Part shown: in pieces, positions 1 through 11,135 of the stretch
Position numbering within the stretch: the stretch's first letter is position 1
How the letters are laid out: every line of letters begins with the position of its first letter
Assembly: GCF_907164915.1 (NCBI RefSeq)
Contig: NC_061870.1
Span: 7,277,714-7,341,713 of the forward strand
Length of the DNA: 64,000 bases
DNA from: Impatiens glandulifera
Lineage: Eukaryota; Streptophyta; Magnoliopsida; Ericales; Balsaminaceae
Direction of reading: 5' to 3'
The notes under the pieces: generated by a model
What the model saw: only the letters and a program-made list of their open reading frames with translations
Databases searched by the model: none
What the model was told of the DNA's origin: nothing
Translations under genes and position numbers: made by a program

Positions 1-594
1 TCCATTTGAAGAAAACTGAGAGTTAATTAGAAAACTTTCAGTTTTTCCCGTAGGAGTATAACCGAAAGTTTTCTAATTAACTCTCGGTTTTTCCATTTGA
101 AGAAAACCGAGAGTTAATTGGAAAACCTTCGGTTTTTCCCTCATGAGTAAAACCGAAAGTTTTCTAATTAACTTTCGGTTTTACAATTGATGAAAACCGA
201 GAGTTAATTATAAAACTCTCGGTTTTACACCTACGGGAAAAACCGAGAATTTTATAATTAACTCTCGGTTTTCCATTTGAAGAAAACAGACAGCTAATTG
301 GAAAATCTTCGATTTTTCCCATAGGAGTAAAATCGAGAATTATTTGTAAAACTTTCGGTTTTTCTCTCTATAGAAAATCGAAAGTTTTTCAATTAACTTT
401 CGGATTTACTCTAGGATATCTAAACCGAAAACTCTACGATATCTCTCGGTAAACGCCCAATTGTTTTTAACGAAAGAGTCAATATCGAGGGATGGCGAGA
501 GTTACCAAAACTTTCGGTAATGTGTCTATACCGAAAGTTATAGGGTCAAAACCGAGAGTTTTTACTCTCGTTTTTGACCACTTTTTCACCAGTG
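1..594. mobile_element. CACTA (En/Spm-type) transposon terminus with subterminal repeats
   Basis: The right boundary at 579-594 reads CACTTTTTCACCAGTG, so on the other strand the element begins CACTGGTGAAAAAGTG, a typical CACTA terminal inverted repeat. The next three bases (595-597, TTA) would be one copy of the 3-bp target duplication. From 1 to about 560 the sequence is a dense array of alternately oriented copies of motifs such as ACCGAGAGTTAATT and its complement AATTAACTCTCGGT, as expected for the subterminal transposase-binding repeats of CACTA elements. No transposase coding is visible; the other end and any coding lie left of the window. An unrelated satellite of inverted repeats is the alternative, but the CACTG end argues against it. 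Confidence 0.75.
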
Positions 595-2121
595 TTACTT
601 TATTGAGTAATATTTGTTATAATGTATAAAGACGATTGTTTTAATCACGTTGATATAAACGTGGAAGAGTTATATGTGTTTGGCAAGCCAAAATACCATA
701 GTTTGAATCCCAACAAGTTTTAGTTTTGGAAAATCTAATTCGTACTTAAAGCGTTGAGCAAGACATGTAATTAGATTCGGACAATGTTTCAGCCTCCCAA
801 CTTCGTATTGTTTAACTCCCTATTGTTTTTGTTTCATGTCGTGGTGTCCGTAGTCTATATCATGTCAACCGCTGATAAACATATTAATTATATCCCATAT
901 CACTCATTATCACCCCTACAATGTTTAAACATAAAATACTAATAATATGTATATAGAAATAGTGTATAGATCAAAATGTTACCTTAACATTTTTACCTAT
1001 TAGAATGTCAAACCTTTTGATAAATATTTTACTTATTATATACTCATATAATTTATATTATATTCGTGTGTGCCACACTATCTTGTCAGCCAGCGGGTCG
1101 CAAATATTAAACAAACATGATGTATCGTGATATTTATTTTGGCAAAATTGTGGATCCTTACTTCATTGATAGGAGGATAACTCTTTATTGAGTCTCAGTC
1201 AAAATTTTATTTTTATTCAAATGCAACTGAATATTAAATGTAATCCAGTGATTTATTATTAATTTTATTTCCCACTTAATATCTACAACAACACTTTTCT
1301 CATCTTATCTACAGGAAATGAACCGTATCGGTGTTCATGTACCAATACCTTTTTTTTTTGCTTAGAATGTCCCAATACTTGACTCTGAAGTGAAAGTATT
1401 AACTTTAATAATTTTATTTTATAATGAGACAAAATATCTAAATTTATCTCCATTGTTAGTTAGTCATGGCCGAAATCCAAGATCTTTTGCGGTCTTATCA
1501 GAAGATAAATGAGAGAAAGATATATACTTGAGTGAGAAAATTCTAATTTCTGAATAACTTTTCTTAATTTCTTATTCATCGAATCAAATGTGAAGTACAA
1601 AAGAGTATTATAGGCTCAATATTCATGAGCATTTCACACCTTTAATACCTAGCTAAAGTATACAAATTAACCACATTTTCAAAACTCACTATTCAAAATT
1701 GTAAACTACCCTTATGAAGCTAAAACTAGTCTAAAGCAAAAAAAACAAATAGTGATCCAGTTAACTACATATACATGCCTTACTTTCTAAGAAATATATG
1801 CAAGCCCAATGCTGCAAGAGAAATGGAACGGAAGGGAATTAGAATGATTTGTGTGCAATTTTGTGTTTATACTCGGCATATCTATCAATATTCTTAAATC
1901 CAACAACAAGATATAATTAAGATATGTTTTCCATGAATCAAATTATGGGTAAGCTTTGTAGTTCATGGATTTAACGTGTGTTTGTTGAACTCACTCCAAC
2001 CGAATGTAATGACTCGATGTCTTGTGGTGATCTGGATTAAGCAAACGAAAAAATGAAACACAAAAAAAAAATTAGATTATTTTTTTTTTTTGAAGAAGTG
2101 ATATTTTAGGTTATAGATTAG
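595..2121. other. AT-rich spacer, no gene recognised
   Basis: This stretch is AT-rich with frequent stops in all frames. I see no recognisable protein domain, tRNA or LTR boundary. It includes the 3' flank of the minus-strand gene that ends at 2122, so its right-hand part probably holds that gene's 3' UTR and polyadenylation signal, which I could not fix. Confidence 0.5.
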
Positions 2122-2816
2122 TTACCGATGATAGGGGTTAGCATGTTCGAGACCCTCATTTGGGCTGTCTTGGATGTGAGCCAACTTTCTAAGGAAGGAC
2201 CGATTGATAAACTTTTTTCCATCTCCGGCTACGTCTATGGCCTCGTCCACCTCAGGAACCATCTCCCTCCTTCTCTTGCTCACTTGAACCGATGGCCCAA
2301 CAAATAATAAGTTGGTCGCGGTGTGCACCCCAATCAATAGTGCCAACCCAACAAACCCATATAGAACGTATATTGGCGCCAATTCTGCATGCTTTATCGC
2401 CTTAGGTGGTGCCACCCTAAAGCACCCAAACTCTTCATGATAAATCTAATAAACAAGTGCTATCCCATATATTATAAGAGTAATATACCTCGATTTGGAA
2501 GAAGGTTGATGAACTGAAGGTGACGTCCCAAATGAGCGGTTCACTCCAGTTGATGATCTCAAGAAGCCACGCTATTTTGTTTAAGCGTCCATTTATAGTT
2601 AGAAAGAGTGAAAAGTTAAGATGGTGCATTATATATACATACAAGCACAAAGAATATAACTTGTCTAGTCTAAAATATGTTACTTAATTACAAACAATAT
2701 TATTGTTTGTTTGTTTTTCATCAGTAATTCAGTATACATATGCAAATCAGAGTTTTATTTTATAAGTATAGACATTTTCAAATAAAAGTGCTCACCGCTG
2801 CCCTGATGAAAGTCAT
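2122..2816 (-). CDS. B12D / MLRQ-like small mitochondrial membrane protein, three exons
   Basis: Three exons join in frame: 2816-2796 (ATG, 7 codons, donor GTGAGC), 2571-2489 (after acceptor ATAG, donor GTATAT) and 2416-2122 (after CTTTAG, ending TAA). Intron 2 is 72 bp, a normal plant minimum; intron 1 is 224 bp. The product is about 132 residues. Residues 1-35 are rich in Arg, Ser and Thr without acidic residues, as in a mitochondrial presequence. Next come AIKHAELAPIYVLYGF and a hydrophobic segment, then PSVQVSKRRREMVPEV and FINRSFLRKLAHIQD. The spacing of the membrane segment, the PxVxVxKxxR motif and the terminal LRK fits the B12D (NADH-ubiquinone reductase complex I MLRQ) family. A role in mitochondrial inner membrane or complex I is family knowledge, not shown here. 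The last exon alone opens at GTG, so treating it as a single-exon ORF gives a wrong start. No disruption is seen; this is the only apparently intact host gene. Confidence 0.7.
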
Positions 2817-2883
2817 TTTGTAGGACGAGTGGAAAGGGAAATGTGAAAGTAGGTTTAATTTGTGAATAAATTAATAATCTTAG

Positions 2884-2891
2884 TTTATATA
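2884..2891 (-). promoter_or_regulatory. TATA box of the B12D-like gene
   Basis: On the minus strand TATATAAA lies 68 bp upstream of the exon 1 ATG, followed by an AT/CT-rich leader. This is a normal plant TATA-to-ATG distance and supports the ATG at 2816 as the true start. Confidence 0.6.
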
Positions 2892-3220
2892 AGAGGAAAG
2901 TAGAAAGGGAAATTAGAGGACGTTGGGAAAAGAAGTTTCAGGCCACAAGCTATTACTGAATTTCCGAAATATGTTGTCCTCAACTTATGGTGCAACCACT
3001 CTTCTCATATACAATCTACAGCCTCTCTAATTTAAGACTCTCTTTTAATATATTATTTTTTTATTATTATAAATTAAAATTATTTTATTAATAAATAATT
3101 TTGTATAATGCACAAAAATTATGGTAATTATCTCATACAAACACAAAGTTATAATTTGTGTGGTCATAGTTTACATTCAAATAATTTTTTTTATCCAATT
3201 CCATAAATCAAGATTAATAA
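2892..3220. other. Upstream spacer between host gene and copia element 1
   Basis: AT-rich DNA holding the presumed proximal promoter of the minus-strand gene. No other feature is recognised. It ends at the left LTR of copia element 1. Confidence 0.4.
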
Positions 3221-3559
3221 GTTAGAGAAGATAGAATAAATAATAAGTAGAGTTGAGTTGAATGAGAGAGAAAGAGATAATATGAATAATGATAGAAGGG
3301 AGATTATATTTTCTATGTATATATTTGATATTATATCAATACTATTTATATAAATTACATTAGTTGAAAGATTAAAAGAATAAATGACAACACTAATAAT
3401 ATACAAGATTCAATGTGTTGGGAAACAACATCATTTATTAATTGACAGACCCTTGGTAGGTGTTGACGTTTCCTTGGGAATAAATGAGACTTATGTTTTC
3501 TAGTCTCCTTAGAATGTAAAAGGGAATCCTTATCTTTAATAGCCTCCGTATCTTTAATA
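3221..3559 (-). repeat. 3' LTR of copia element 1
   Basis: About 340 bp matching 7847-8183 with scattered substitutions, for example the shared GTTAGAGAAGATAGAATAAA at its left edge. In element orientation it starts right after a purine-rich tract (GCGGGAGGA on the minus strand, about 3560-3569), the expected polypurine primer. Confidence 0.85.
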
Positions 3560-3599
3560 TCCTCCCGCAAACGAAACGGGGAGGCACACACCGTAAGCT

Positions 3600-5040
3600 T
3601 GTCATGGAGAAAAATGAACCGAGGTGATGACAATCCTTTTGTAAATATGTCATCAATTTAATCATGAGTCGGGACATACTGAATAAGTAAAGATTTTTGA
3701 GCCACTTTCTCCTTAACAAAGTGGAAATATCTCTCAATATGTTTTGTACGAGCGTGAAACACTGGATTTGCAGAGAGAAATGTTGAGCCGATATTATCAC
3801 ACCACAAAGTCAGTAGATGAATTGATGAAATTCGTAATTCACTTAAAAGAGATTGAAGCTAACAAAGTTCGGCAATGGCATGAGCTAAGGCTCGAAATTC
3901 AGATTCAGTACTTGATCGAGTAACAACATGCTACCTTTTGAAGTTCCACGAGATGAGGTTATTACCAAGAAAGATACAATATCCTGTAGTGGATCGACGA
4001 TAATCAGGACAACCTACCCAATTAGCATCAGAATAGGCCTCAAGGGTGAGGGATGTCGATGGACGAAAGACAAGCCCATGGTAGGGAGTTTGACGAAGAT
4101 ATCGTAATATACATTTGACCGCAACCCAATGGATGGATGTTGGAGCGTGCATGAATTGACAAGCACGATTGACCGCAAATGCTAATTTAGGACGAGTGAG
4201 AATTAAATATTGTAGAGCTCCCACAATACTTCTATATAAGAAGGGATCAGAAAGAGGATCATCATCATATCTAGAAAGTGAAGAACCAGTAGAAACGGGA
4301 GAATTAAGTGGTTTGGAGTATTACATGTTAGCCCAAATAAGAAGGTCTTGAATATATTGTGACTGACTTAGAAAGATCCCATCAGATGAGCGAGAAGATT
4401 CAACACCGAGAAAATAATGGAGTTGTCCAAGGTCTTTAAGTGGGAAGGTGTCTTGTAGGCGAGAAATGATTGTAGACAGATGTGAGGTTGAGTTTCCCGT
4501 AAAGATAATGTCATCTACGTACACAAGGATATATGAAGTGATTGTAGATGTATGATAGGGGAATAAAGAGGAGTCAGACTTAACTTCAAAGAATCTAAGC
4601 GATAAGAGTGAGGATCGTAGTGTAGAGTACCATTCACGAGGTGCTTGTTTTAGACCATATAGGGCTTTATGGAGCTGACACACATGATTAGGGAATTCAG
4701 GATGAACAAAACCAGGAGGTTGAGTCATATATACGTCGTTGTGTAATTTTCCATGAAGAAATGCATTGCTAACAAGAATGGTCCTTATGGTTGTTCGCTA
4801 AACAAATGGATTAAGAGTCTCAACATAGTCAACACCAAGTTGTTGATGAAAGCCTTTCACCATACGATGACCTTTATGATGGTCAATTGAGCTACCCGCT
4901 TCCCGTTTGAGTTTGTAAACTCATTTGCAACCCACAATATTTTGTCCAGAGTTAGGAGGAACTAGAGACCATGTCTGATTCTGAATAAGATCATTATATT
5001 CGAAGGTCATGGCAGAACGCCAAGAGGGATCTTTATTGGT
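3600..5040 (-). pseudogene. Copia element 1 reverse transcriptase and RNase H (broken)
   Basis: Minus-strand fragments give the copia RT palm in order: GCKWVYKLKREAGS near 4900, then [31 protein letters not shown], whose key stretch [12 protein letters not shown] lies near 4640-4680, then ILVYVDDIIFTGN with the catalytic YVDD near 4510-4525. RNase H follows, with EAYSDANWVGCPDYRRSTTG (4000-4050) and a frameshifted tail with the SESE-type motif near 3890. Frame changes occur around 4320, 4230 and 3930, so no full enzyme can be made. This is a Ty1/copia pol relic; the RT core chemistry residues persist locally. Confidence 0.85.
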
Positions 5041-5223
5041 AGAGGAGAAGCATGTTGGCTCAGGGGTGATGGTTTTGAAAAGGGAGGAAGAAAAAGGGAG
5101 ACGGGACTTGGCACAAGTGCGTATAGGATGATTGCAGCAAGCAGGGGCTTTGAGAATTGGAGTATGACGTTGATTGATGATGGGTGAGGGGGTAGTATGT
5201 GGTGAAGAATATGGAGTGGGTGA

Positions 5224-6464
5224 TTAAACATTTGAAGTAGAGGGTGAACTACTTGGGTTAAGTGAAGGTGGAGGTGATGAAGAGGGTGAACCGCTTGGGT
5301 TAGGTGAAGGTGGAGGTGATGAAGAGGGTAAACGGCTTGGGTTAGGTGAAGGTGGAGGTGATGAAGAGGGTGATGTGGTTTCAGGTGGATTAGGGATAGT
5401 AGATATGATAGGTAATAAAGAATGAGGATTTGTTGTTGGTGATGTATATATAGGTTGTGGGTTTTGTGGGGGAGAGGATGAGTTGTAGGAAAATGTGGTT
5501 TCATAAAAAATGACATGGTGTGAAATAAACATGCGTCCCGTGGGGATGTGAAAACATCGATAGCCTTTATGTGAGGGACTATATCCTAAAAATAAGCATT
5601 TTTGGGATCAAAAGTCAAGTTTGTTCTTGTTGTAAGCTCGAATAAGAGGATAGCAATGGAATTTAAAAGTGCGCAAAAAGTAGTAATTGGAAGTTTGATT
5701 GAACAATACTTCATAGGGAGATCGATTACCCAAGACAGGAGTAGGTAATCAATTGATAAGATAGGTACCTGTGGAGAAGGCTTCATCCCAAAAATACAAG
5801 GGCATAGATGCATGAGCAAGTAGAGTAAGAGATGTTTCAGTAAGATTACGAATTTTCCGCTCGACTACCCCATTTTGCTCGCTTGTATGAGGGCATGAGA
5901 GTCTATGATGTATACCATTAAGAGAGGTAATATGTCCAAAGGTACGATATTCGCCTCCCCCATCAGATTGTAGAGTTTTTATCTTTTTACTAAACGGGTT
6001 TTCAACTAATGCTTTAAATTGAATAAATACTATCAACATATCCGATTTGCGTTTGAGCGGATAGAGCCAAGTAAATCGACTATAATCATCAATAAAATAA
6101 CAAAGTACCGAAAACCATTAGAGGAAAAAATTGGAGCAGGTCCCCAAACATCTAAGTGAATAAGCTCTAAAGGTGCAGAAGAGCATGTTTTGGATGATAA
6201 AAAAGAAAGTTTATGAGCTTTCCCAAATTGACAAGCATCACAAAATTCAGTATGCATATTACCCAACAAAGGTAACTTAAAATGAGACATAACATAAATA
6301 GAAGTTGTAGGAGACGGGTGACCCAATCGAGAGTGCCAAACTGATGCAGTTGATCTGGAACTAATAAATGTTTGTTTGGGTGCACTCTTTGGATTGAGTA
6401 GTCGATATAATCCATTATGCAAGGTTCCTCGAAGAATTTTCTTCTTCGTGACCTGATCCTTCAC
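5224..6464 (-). pseudogene. Copia element 1 integrase with Pro/Ser-rich C-terminal linker (broken)
   Basis: The GAG-pre-integrase motif VWHSRLGHPS followed by CDACQFGKAHKLSF lies at 6180-6340. The integrase core starts with LELIHLDVWGP and is frameshifted near 6060. It resumes with LQSDGGGEYRTFGH and HTSEQNGVVERK (about 5850-5970), so the D, D and E catalytic positions remain readable across frames. The C-terminal region (FDPKNAYF, then GYRCFHIPTGRMFISHHVIF) continues into a Pro/Ser-rich linker that includes a 42-bp tandem repeat. Multiple frameshifts make it a pseudogene. Confidence 0.85.
5239..5364 (-). repeat. 3 x 42 bp in-frame tandem repeat in the pol linker
   Basis: Three near-identical 42-bp units encode 14-residue Ser/Pro-rich blocks (SPNPSxxPSSSPPP) between integrase and reverse transcriptase. 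The length is a multiple of three, so copy-number change keeps the pol frame. Confidence 0.8.
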
Positions 6465-6818
6465 AACACAAAATGTTGGATAAAATTCAAAGAATACATT
6501 ATTGTCGGATGTAACTCAAGCCAAACTAAGCAAGTTCTTCGTAATCATGGGAACATGTAAAATATTTTTAAGATGCATAAATTTGTGTGTACTAGTAAAT
6601 GACGAATGTCCAATATTAGAAATATTTAGCCCATTTCAATTCCCAACTAGAATTTGTTGCTCACCATTGTAAGAAGAATTAATGGAGAAATTGTCCAAGT
6701 TAGCAGTCAAATGATCAGTTTCTCCAGAATCAGGGTACCAAGCTGAGTCAGATATAATAGATGGAGTTGCCATCATAGCTACCGATGAGGAAGATGAACA
6801 AAAATTCTAGTCGAATCT

Positions 6819-7792
6819 TCATCGACAAGTTCCTACAGAATGTCCTAGAATATTACAAAGTTGACAAATTAAACTAGAACGACACATATTAGAGATATGT
6901 CCAAAACGACCACATGTTTGATATTTAGGCCGATTTTGATTTTGAGGACGACGATATGGACGATAAGGGCGAGATAGGCCAGTCCTTGAATTAAAGAAAT
7001 TTGATGGATGACCTAAAATAGAAGATGTAGTAAAGGTATTTTGTTGTGAGTGAAAAGAGCCACCTGGTGTCGATGGACGAGTAGCAGATCCAAAAGAGGG
7101 AGAAAATACACATTTATCCATATGATTCATAGTCGCTGAAGTTCCGTGACGACTATATACAACATTAGCAGTTGGTGAGTTGGCATAAAGAGACTCAAGT
7201 CTGCTTTCATGTGTGAGAAGTAATCCAGAAAGATCGTCGACATTAATAGAATCTGGACGTGTATTAACTGCGACTAGAAGGGATTCATACTCGGGTTCAA
7301 GGCCACCAAGAACGTAGTGAATAAGATCTTCGTCTGTAACTTTCTTCCCGCAGCCGCAAGATTATCAGTTATGACCTTGATAGCTTGGAGATAAGACTCA
7401 ATGGATTATTCTCCTTTTTTGATAGTTTCAAGTTGAAGGCGGAGCTGCATTAGTCTAGTTTTGGATTGAGTAGCAAAACATCGCTCAAGTGTTTCACAGA
7501 GGTATTGAGATGAAATACAGTTTTCACCTGCGACCTGTGCAAATACTGATTCAGATAGTGTTCTGAGGAGCCAACTTAACAAACGTTAATCTTGTTGTTC
7601 CCAGGCCTGAAGCTCAGTGGAAGTCGATGCTTCTTCGGTTTTAATAGGAGCTGGGAGATCTCCATTGACAAAACCAAAGATTCCATACCCTTTGAGAGCA
7701 AGTACAACTTGAGAACGCCAAAGAACAAAGTTCTTTTGGTCGAGTTTGATAATAGATGTATGTTGAAGAGAGTAGGCATTATTTTGAACCAT
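6819..7792 (-). pseudogene. Copia element 1 gag (broken)
   Basis: Translation starts at an ATG at 7792 (MVQNNAYSLQHTS), 42 bp past the primer binding site, and reads IKLDQKNFVLWRSQVV, typical of copia gag N-termini. The frame breaks near 7586. The C-terminal part (7130-6819) has an Arg/Pro stretch and two zinc-knuckle-like motifs: YQTCGRFGHISNMC, with the first Cys replaced by Tyr, and an intact CQLCNILGHSVGTC (CX2CX4HX4C). It would encode the capsid and nucleocapsid. Frameshifts between about 7580 and 7130 disrupt it. Confidence 0.8.
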
Positions 7793-7833
7793 TTGAGAAG
7801 GGGATCGATGTAAGAGGGGTTTCCCTGTTGATT

Positions 7834-7845
7834 GCTCTGATACCA
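7834..7845 (-). other. Primer binding site (initiator-Met tRNA), copia element 1
   Basis: The minus strand reads TGGTATCAGAGC, complementary to the 3' end of plant initiator-Met tRNA and directly inside the 5' LTR. Confidence 0.9.
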
Positions 7846-7846
7846 A

Positions 7847-8183
7847 GTTAGAGAAGATAGAATAAATGATAAGTATAGATGAGTTGAATGAGAGAGAAAG
7901 AGATAATATGAATAATGATAGAAGGGAGATTATATTTTTTATATATATTTGATATTGCATCAACACTATTTATATAAATTACATTCGTTGAAAGATGAAA
8001 AGAATAAATGACAACACTAATGATATACAAGATTCAATGTGTTGGGAAACAACATCATTTATTAATTGGCAGACCCTTGGTAAGTGTTGACGTTTCCTTG
8101 GGAATGAATGAGACTTTATGTTTTCTAGTCTTCTTGGAATGTAAAAGGACATTCTTATCTTTAATAGCCTCCGTATTTTAATA
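7847..8183 (-). repeat. 5' LTR of copia element 1
   Basis: Partner of the LTR at 3221-3559. In element orientation it starts near 8183 (TATTAAAATACGGAGG) and ends next to the primer binding site. Confidence 0.85.
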
Positions 8184-8559
8184 TAATACAAATTCTCTTT
8201 AGTCCTACCCTTAGCTACCCTTAGCCAAGACAACCACAATTTTTTACATTTATCATATTGAGTTAGTAATGGTTATGGAGAGAAGTAGTCACTCAAGATA
8301 CAATTCAATATCTATTATCTCTAAAACTGGAATTTTCTCAAGAAAGAAGAGTATGTTGATGAGGTGTTAATTAAATCAATGAAAGAATTGGGGCAATAGT
8401 TTACTCAGTTCCAAGTAATACAAATCAATCGTGGAAGAATGTAAGGGTTTGGAAAAGAAACTCGATTAGTGATCCTGATCAGTGCATTGCACGCACTGTT
8501 TCTTGACAATTGCTGACCAAAAGCAAAGATTCTTGATCACCCATTCCAGTTTGAGTTAC

Positions 8560-9110
8560 CCTTGTATATTGAGGAAAGATGTGTTAATGTTTAGAAAAAT
8601 GTCATTGTTGGACACTTCATGGGGAAAGTTTCAGTGACTTATTGGGCTGTGAAGAAGGTTTTATTCAACAAGTGGGAAAAAGATGGATTGAAAAGGGTCA
8701 CTGTCAACCCGTATATATAGATATTATATTCTATCTTTTAGAGAATGAAGTCAAATTCAAAGAATTATGACTGTGGAATTTATATTTATTTCTAACCATT
8801 GTTTCAAAATCATTAAGTGGGAGTAGAAGATGGAAATTAAGTGTAGACCTCCTGAAGCATAACAAATATGGGTGAATTTCTATAATCTTCACCATATTTG
8901 TGTCAGCCGGATGCTCTTAGCCAAGAAACCTTTGAGAGATGATTCTGCCATGAACAACTATGAGAGAACTTATATTGCAAGGTCTAACGTTGATCCTTCC
9001 CAACTTCCTTGAACTAAAAATAAAAATGGAAATATTATTTATATTTGGATTAAATATGAATGGAGTCCTGATCGATGCAAGAGATGTTGCACATTTACAC
9101 ATGTTGAAAT
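8560..9110 (+). pseudogene. LINE ORF1-like relic (DUF4283 and CCHC_4 zinc knuckle)
   Basis: Plus-strand fragments in shifting frames match the usual order of the plant DUF4283 / zf-CCHC_4 protein found in LINEs and related relics. First comes VGHFMGKVSVTYWAVKK with LFNKWEKDGLKRVTVN (about 8600-8700). Then PPEAxQIWVNFYNLHHIC near 8850-8900, and LAKKPLRDDSAM with YIARSNVDPSQLP near 8915-9010. Last is IKYEWSPDRCKRCCTFTH near 9050-9100, corresponding to the YEWKPxxCxxCxxFGH knuckle. Stops and frameshifts occur throughout. No endonuclease or RT is visible nearby. The assignment rests on motif order by eye. Confidence 0.55.
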
Positions 9111-9149
9111 TAAACTAATTCCATTAATTAAATGAAAATAATATTTGGG

Positions 9150-9298
9150 AAAATGAAATTCACACCAAATTCAAATGTGAATTAATGGTGAAATTTAATG
9201 AAAATGAAATTCACACCATATTCAAATGTGAATTAAAGTGAAATTTAATCCAAATGAAATTTACATCAAATTCATTTTGAATTAAGGTGAAATTTAAT
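9150..9298. repeat. 3 x ~50 bp tandem repeat with internal inverted repeat
   Basis: Three consecutive units of about 50 bp share AAATGAAATTCACACC, AATGTGAATTAA and GGTGAAATTTAAT blocks. TTCACACC and GGTGAA within a unit can pair, so each copy could form a hairpin. No coding is seen. Confidence 0.7.
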
Positions 9299-10139
9299 TC
9301 AAATAAAAATGAATTTGTTAATTGTTACAATTAAAATGCATTGAATGAGGCAATTAACAAATTATGTTAATTGATATTGTATCTACATAATACTTATTGT
9401 TGGATATAACTTGCAAGAATAAAGAAAAGGCAATAAAGGATAACCATTGGATGGATCGATGGATGATGGATTAGTGAATGTTGGATTAAAGAGTTGATTA
9501 ATAGTTTTAGTGTTTAATTTTTAACTATATTTATCCCTTTACCTTCTTTTCCTCTCTACACATCATCTTACAATTTCTCACTCTAGAATTCTAAAAGTCT
9601 TTCATGTTCTATGTGAGTGTTCTTTATGAGCGTACTTCGAGTTTCTTGACTCAACCATTTATGTGCGAAATCGGTGATTGTGATTCAAGTACGTCGATCA
9701 AATTCTATGTGTAGTGCTTCCAGTGTAAAATCAATATTGGATTTGTTGTACCCTAGGAGACATCTATCTATGATAAGTTTTAGTACAAACGGAGACGATA
9801 AAACTATTGTTAGGATTCGAGTGCTGAAATCTAACCTTCTTGAAACTATCTATAAAAATAAAATAAAATAAAAACACAATAAGAAACATATTTAGAGTGT
9901 TTCACTTAAAATATCTACATCCATTTTAGTTGCCACCATATTTCACTATGAATAAGAAAGAATACAAAGTTTAGACTCACACTTTTTATCTCTCTAAAAT
10001 TCTATCTTACCCTATAAAACTCTTAACAATAAAATATTTATAAGTTAAAAATTAAGGTAATAAAACAAAAATAACTATTGGTAGATGCTTAAATCCAATT
10101 AACTCTAATTAATTTATGTAAAGTTTATTACAAGTTTAG
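9299..10139. other. AT-rich spacer with possible LTR-like block
   Basis: The block from about 9399 (TGTTGGATATAACTTGC) to about 9860 (CTATCTATAAAAATAAAA) has the look of LTR/leader sequence, but I found no partner copy, primer site or CA end. I leave it unassigned. Confidence 0.3.
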
Positions 10140-11135
10140 GCTCCATAACATCTTTTTATTTGTGTGCGTAGGCCTCAAATGTCTTACTCTATTCTTGTCG
10201 GATTATCCTTAACTATCTTTATGGCTTATCTAACTTGACGAACATAGGAAAGTGACTGATGAATTCTTTTGTTAATTCTTCCATAGTTTGGTATTGAGTT
10301 AGGAGTGCCATTCAAAGGTAGTATCTACCAAATATTTAGGGAAAATTTTGTACCAAGCTTCTCCAAGCGAGTAGGGCATGACGTTTGTGATGTACTCATT
10401 CATAATGGTTGAGGGGTCCTTCTTTCCGACAAACATAGGAATGCTAGATAATTTTAGTCCATGTGGTACAATAGCCTTCTTGGCTGCTTCTAGCCCTTAC
10501 TTCCACATCTTTGCTAGAGTGATCCTAGTCGAGGGTTCATCCAACATTTTCAAAATTTTGGTTTATATTTCCTTTATCTGAGCTACCTGAAGTAATAATA
10601 TGAGTTCCCTACCAACATGGCCATAAACCAACCTGTCTATTAGTGGACCCAAAAATTGATTTTTGTCCTCTCCATTTGCTAGGTTTTCTTACTAATATTT
10701 TCCATTATTTCTTCGAACTCATCATCATGTTGTACTATTACATGTTTCACTTTTTTAATCTAGTTGATATAAGTTTACTTCCTATCTGCCTCAGCCAAAG
10801 CCTCCTTATTAGATTCAAACCAATATTCTACTTTGTGTCCTTTGGTATTACTAGTGGTCTTCTTTGGCGAGTTTAATGGATTGGCATAATAAGTAACGAA
10901 GGTAGGTGGTTGAAATGGTGGTGGTGTAGAACAAGAAGGGGTACTATTGATGCAAATTATTAATAAAGTTAGTTAGTTTATCCTTGATGTGGTTCAGATC
11001 ATCCTTAGTAACCATAATTATGTCGTTGCTTGTCGAAGGTCTTATCATCTTTCTACATGATGATAGAATATGAGCCTCTTCGTCCGAGATGTTCTTGGTG
11101 TAACACTATGTAGTGGGATCGTGTAAAGTTCCCAT
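10140..11135 (-). pseudogene. Ty3/gypsy gag relic
   Basis: Reading the minus strand from an ATG at 11135 gives MGTLHDPTT, then TKDDLNHIKDKLTNFI. Near 10480-10330 it reads AKKAIVPHGLKLSSIPMFV and SLGEAWYKIFPKYLVD, then FEWHS and a frameshifted TKEFISHF. The order (W-x-F/Y, FISHF, R-Q-x3-E-S-like region) is that of Ty3/gypsy capsid. Many stops are present. Upstream at about 11146-11157 the minus strand reads TGGTATAGAGCC, an initiator-Met primer site with one base missing, so the element's leader may also survive. No pol is present. Confidence 0.6.

Larger units (their letters stand above)
3221..8183 (-). mobile_element. Copia element 1, full-length but decayed Ty1/copia retrotransposon
   Basis: Two similar LTRs (3221-3559 and 7847-8183) flank a 4.3 kb interior read on the minus strand. 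The interior shows, in order, an initiator-Met primer binding site, gag with zinc knuckle, GAG-pre-integrase, integrase core, a Pro/Ser-rich linker, reverse transcriptase and RNase H. All domains are present but broken by many frameshifts and stops, and the LTRs differ at many positions, so insertion is old. The target duplication is imperfect (AATA-like on both sides). It lies just upstream of the host gene, about 400 bp from its ATG. Confidence 0.9.

Noticed and set aside
1..594. CRISPR-like array, given evenly spaced repeats
   Set aside because: Repeats are inverted relative to each other and of variable spacing, in plant DNA, with a CACTA terminus; no spacer structure.
5007..5516. A 169-residue His/Leu/Pro-rich open frame on the minus strand
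   Set aside because: It is the alternative frame of the Pro/Ser-rich pol linker and its 42-bp repeats; the integrase-linker frame (5224-5532) is the meaningful one.
9399..9870. Solo LTR
   Set aside because: It starts TGTTGG but has no clear CA end, no target duplication and no second copy, so it is only noted as LTR-like.
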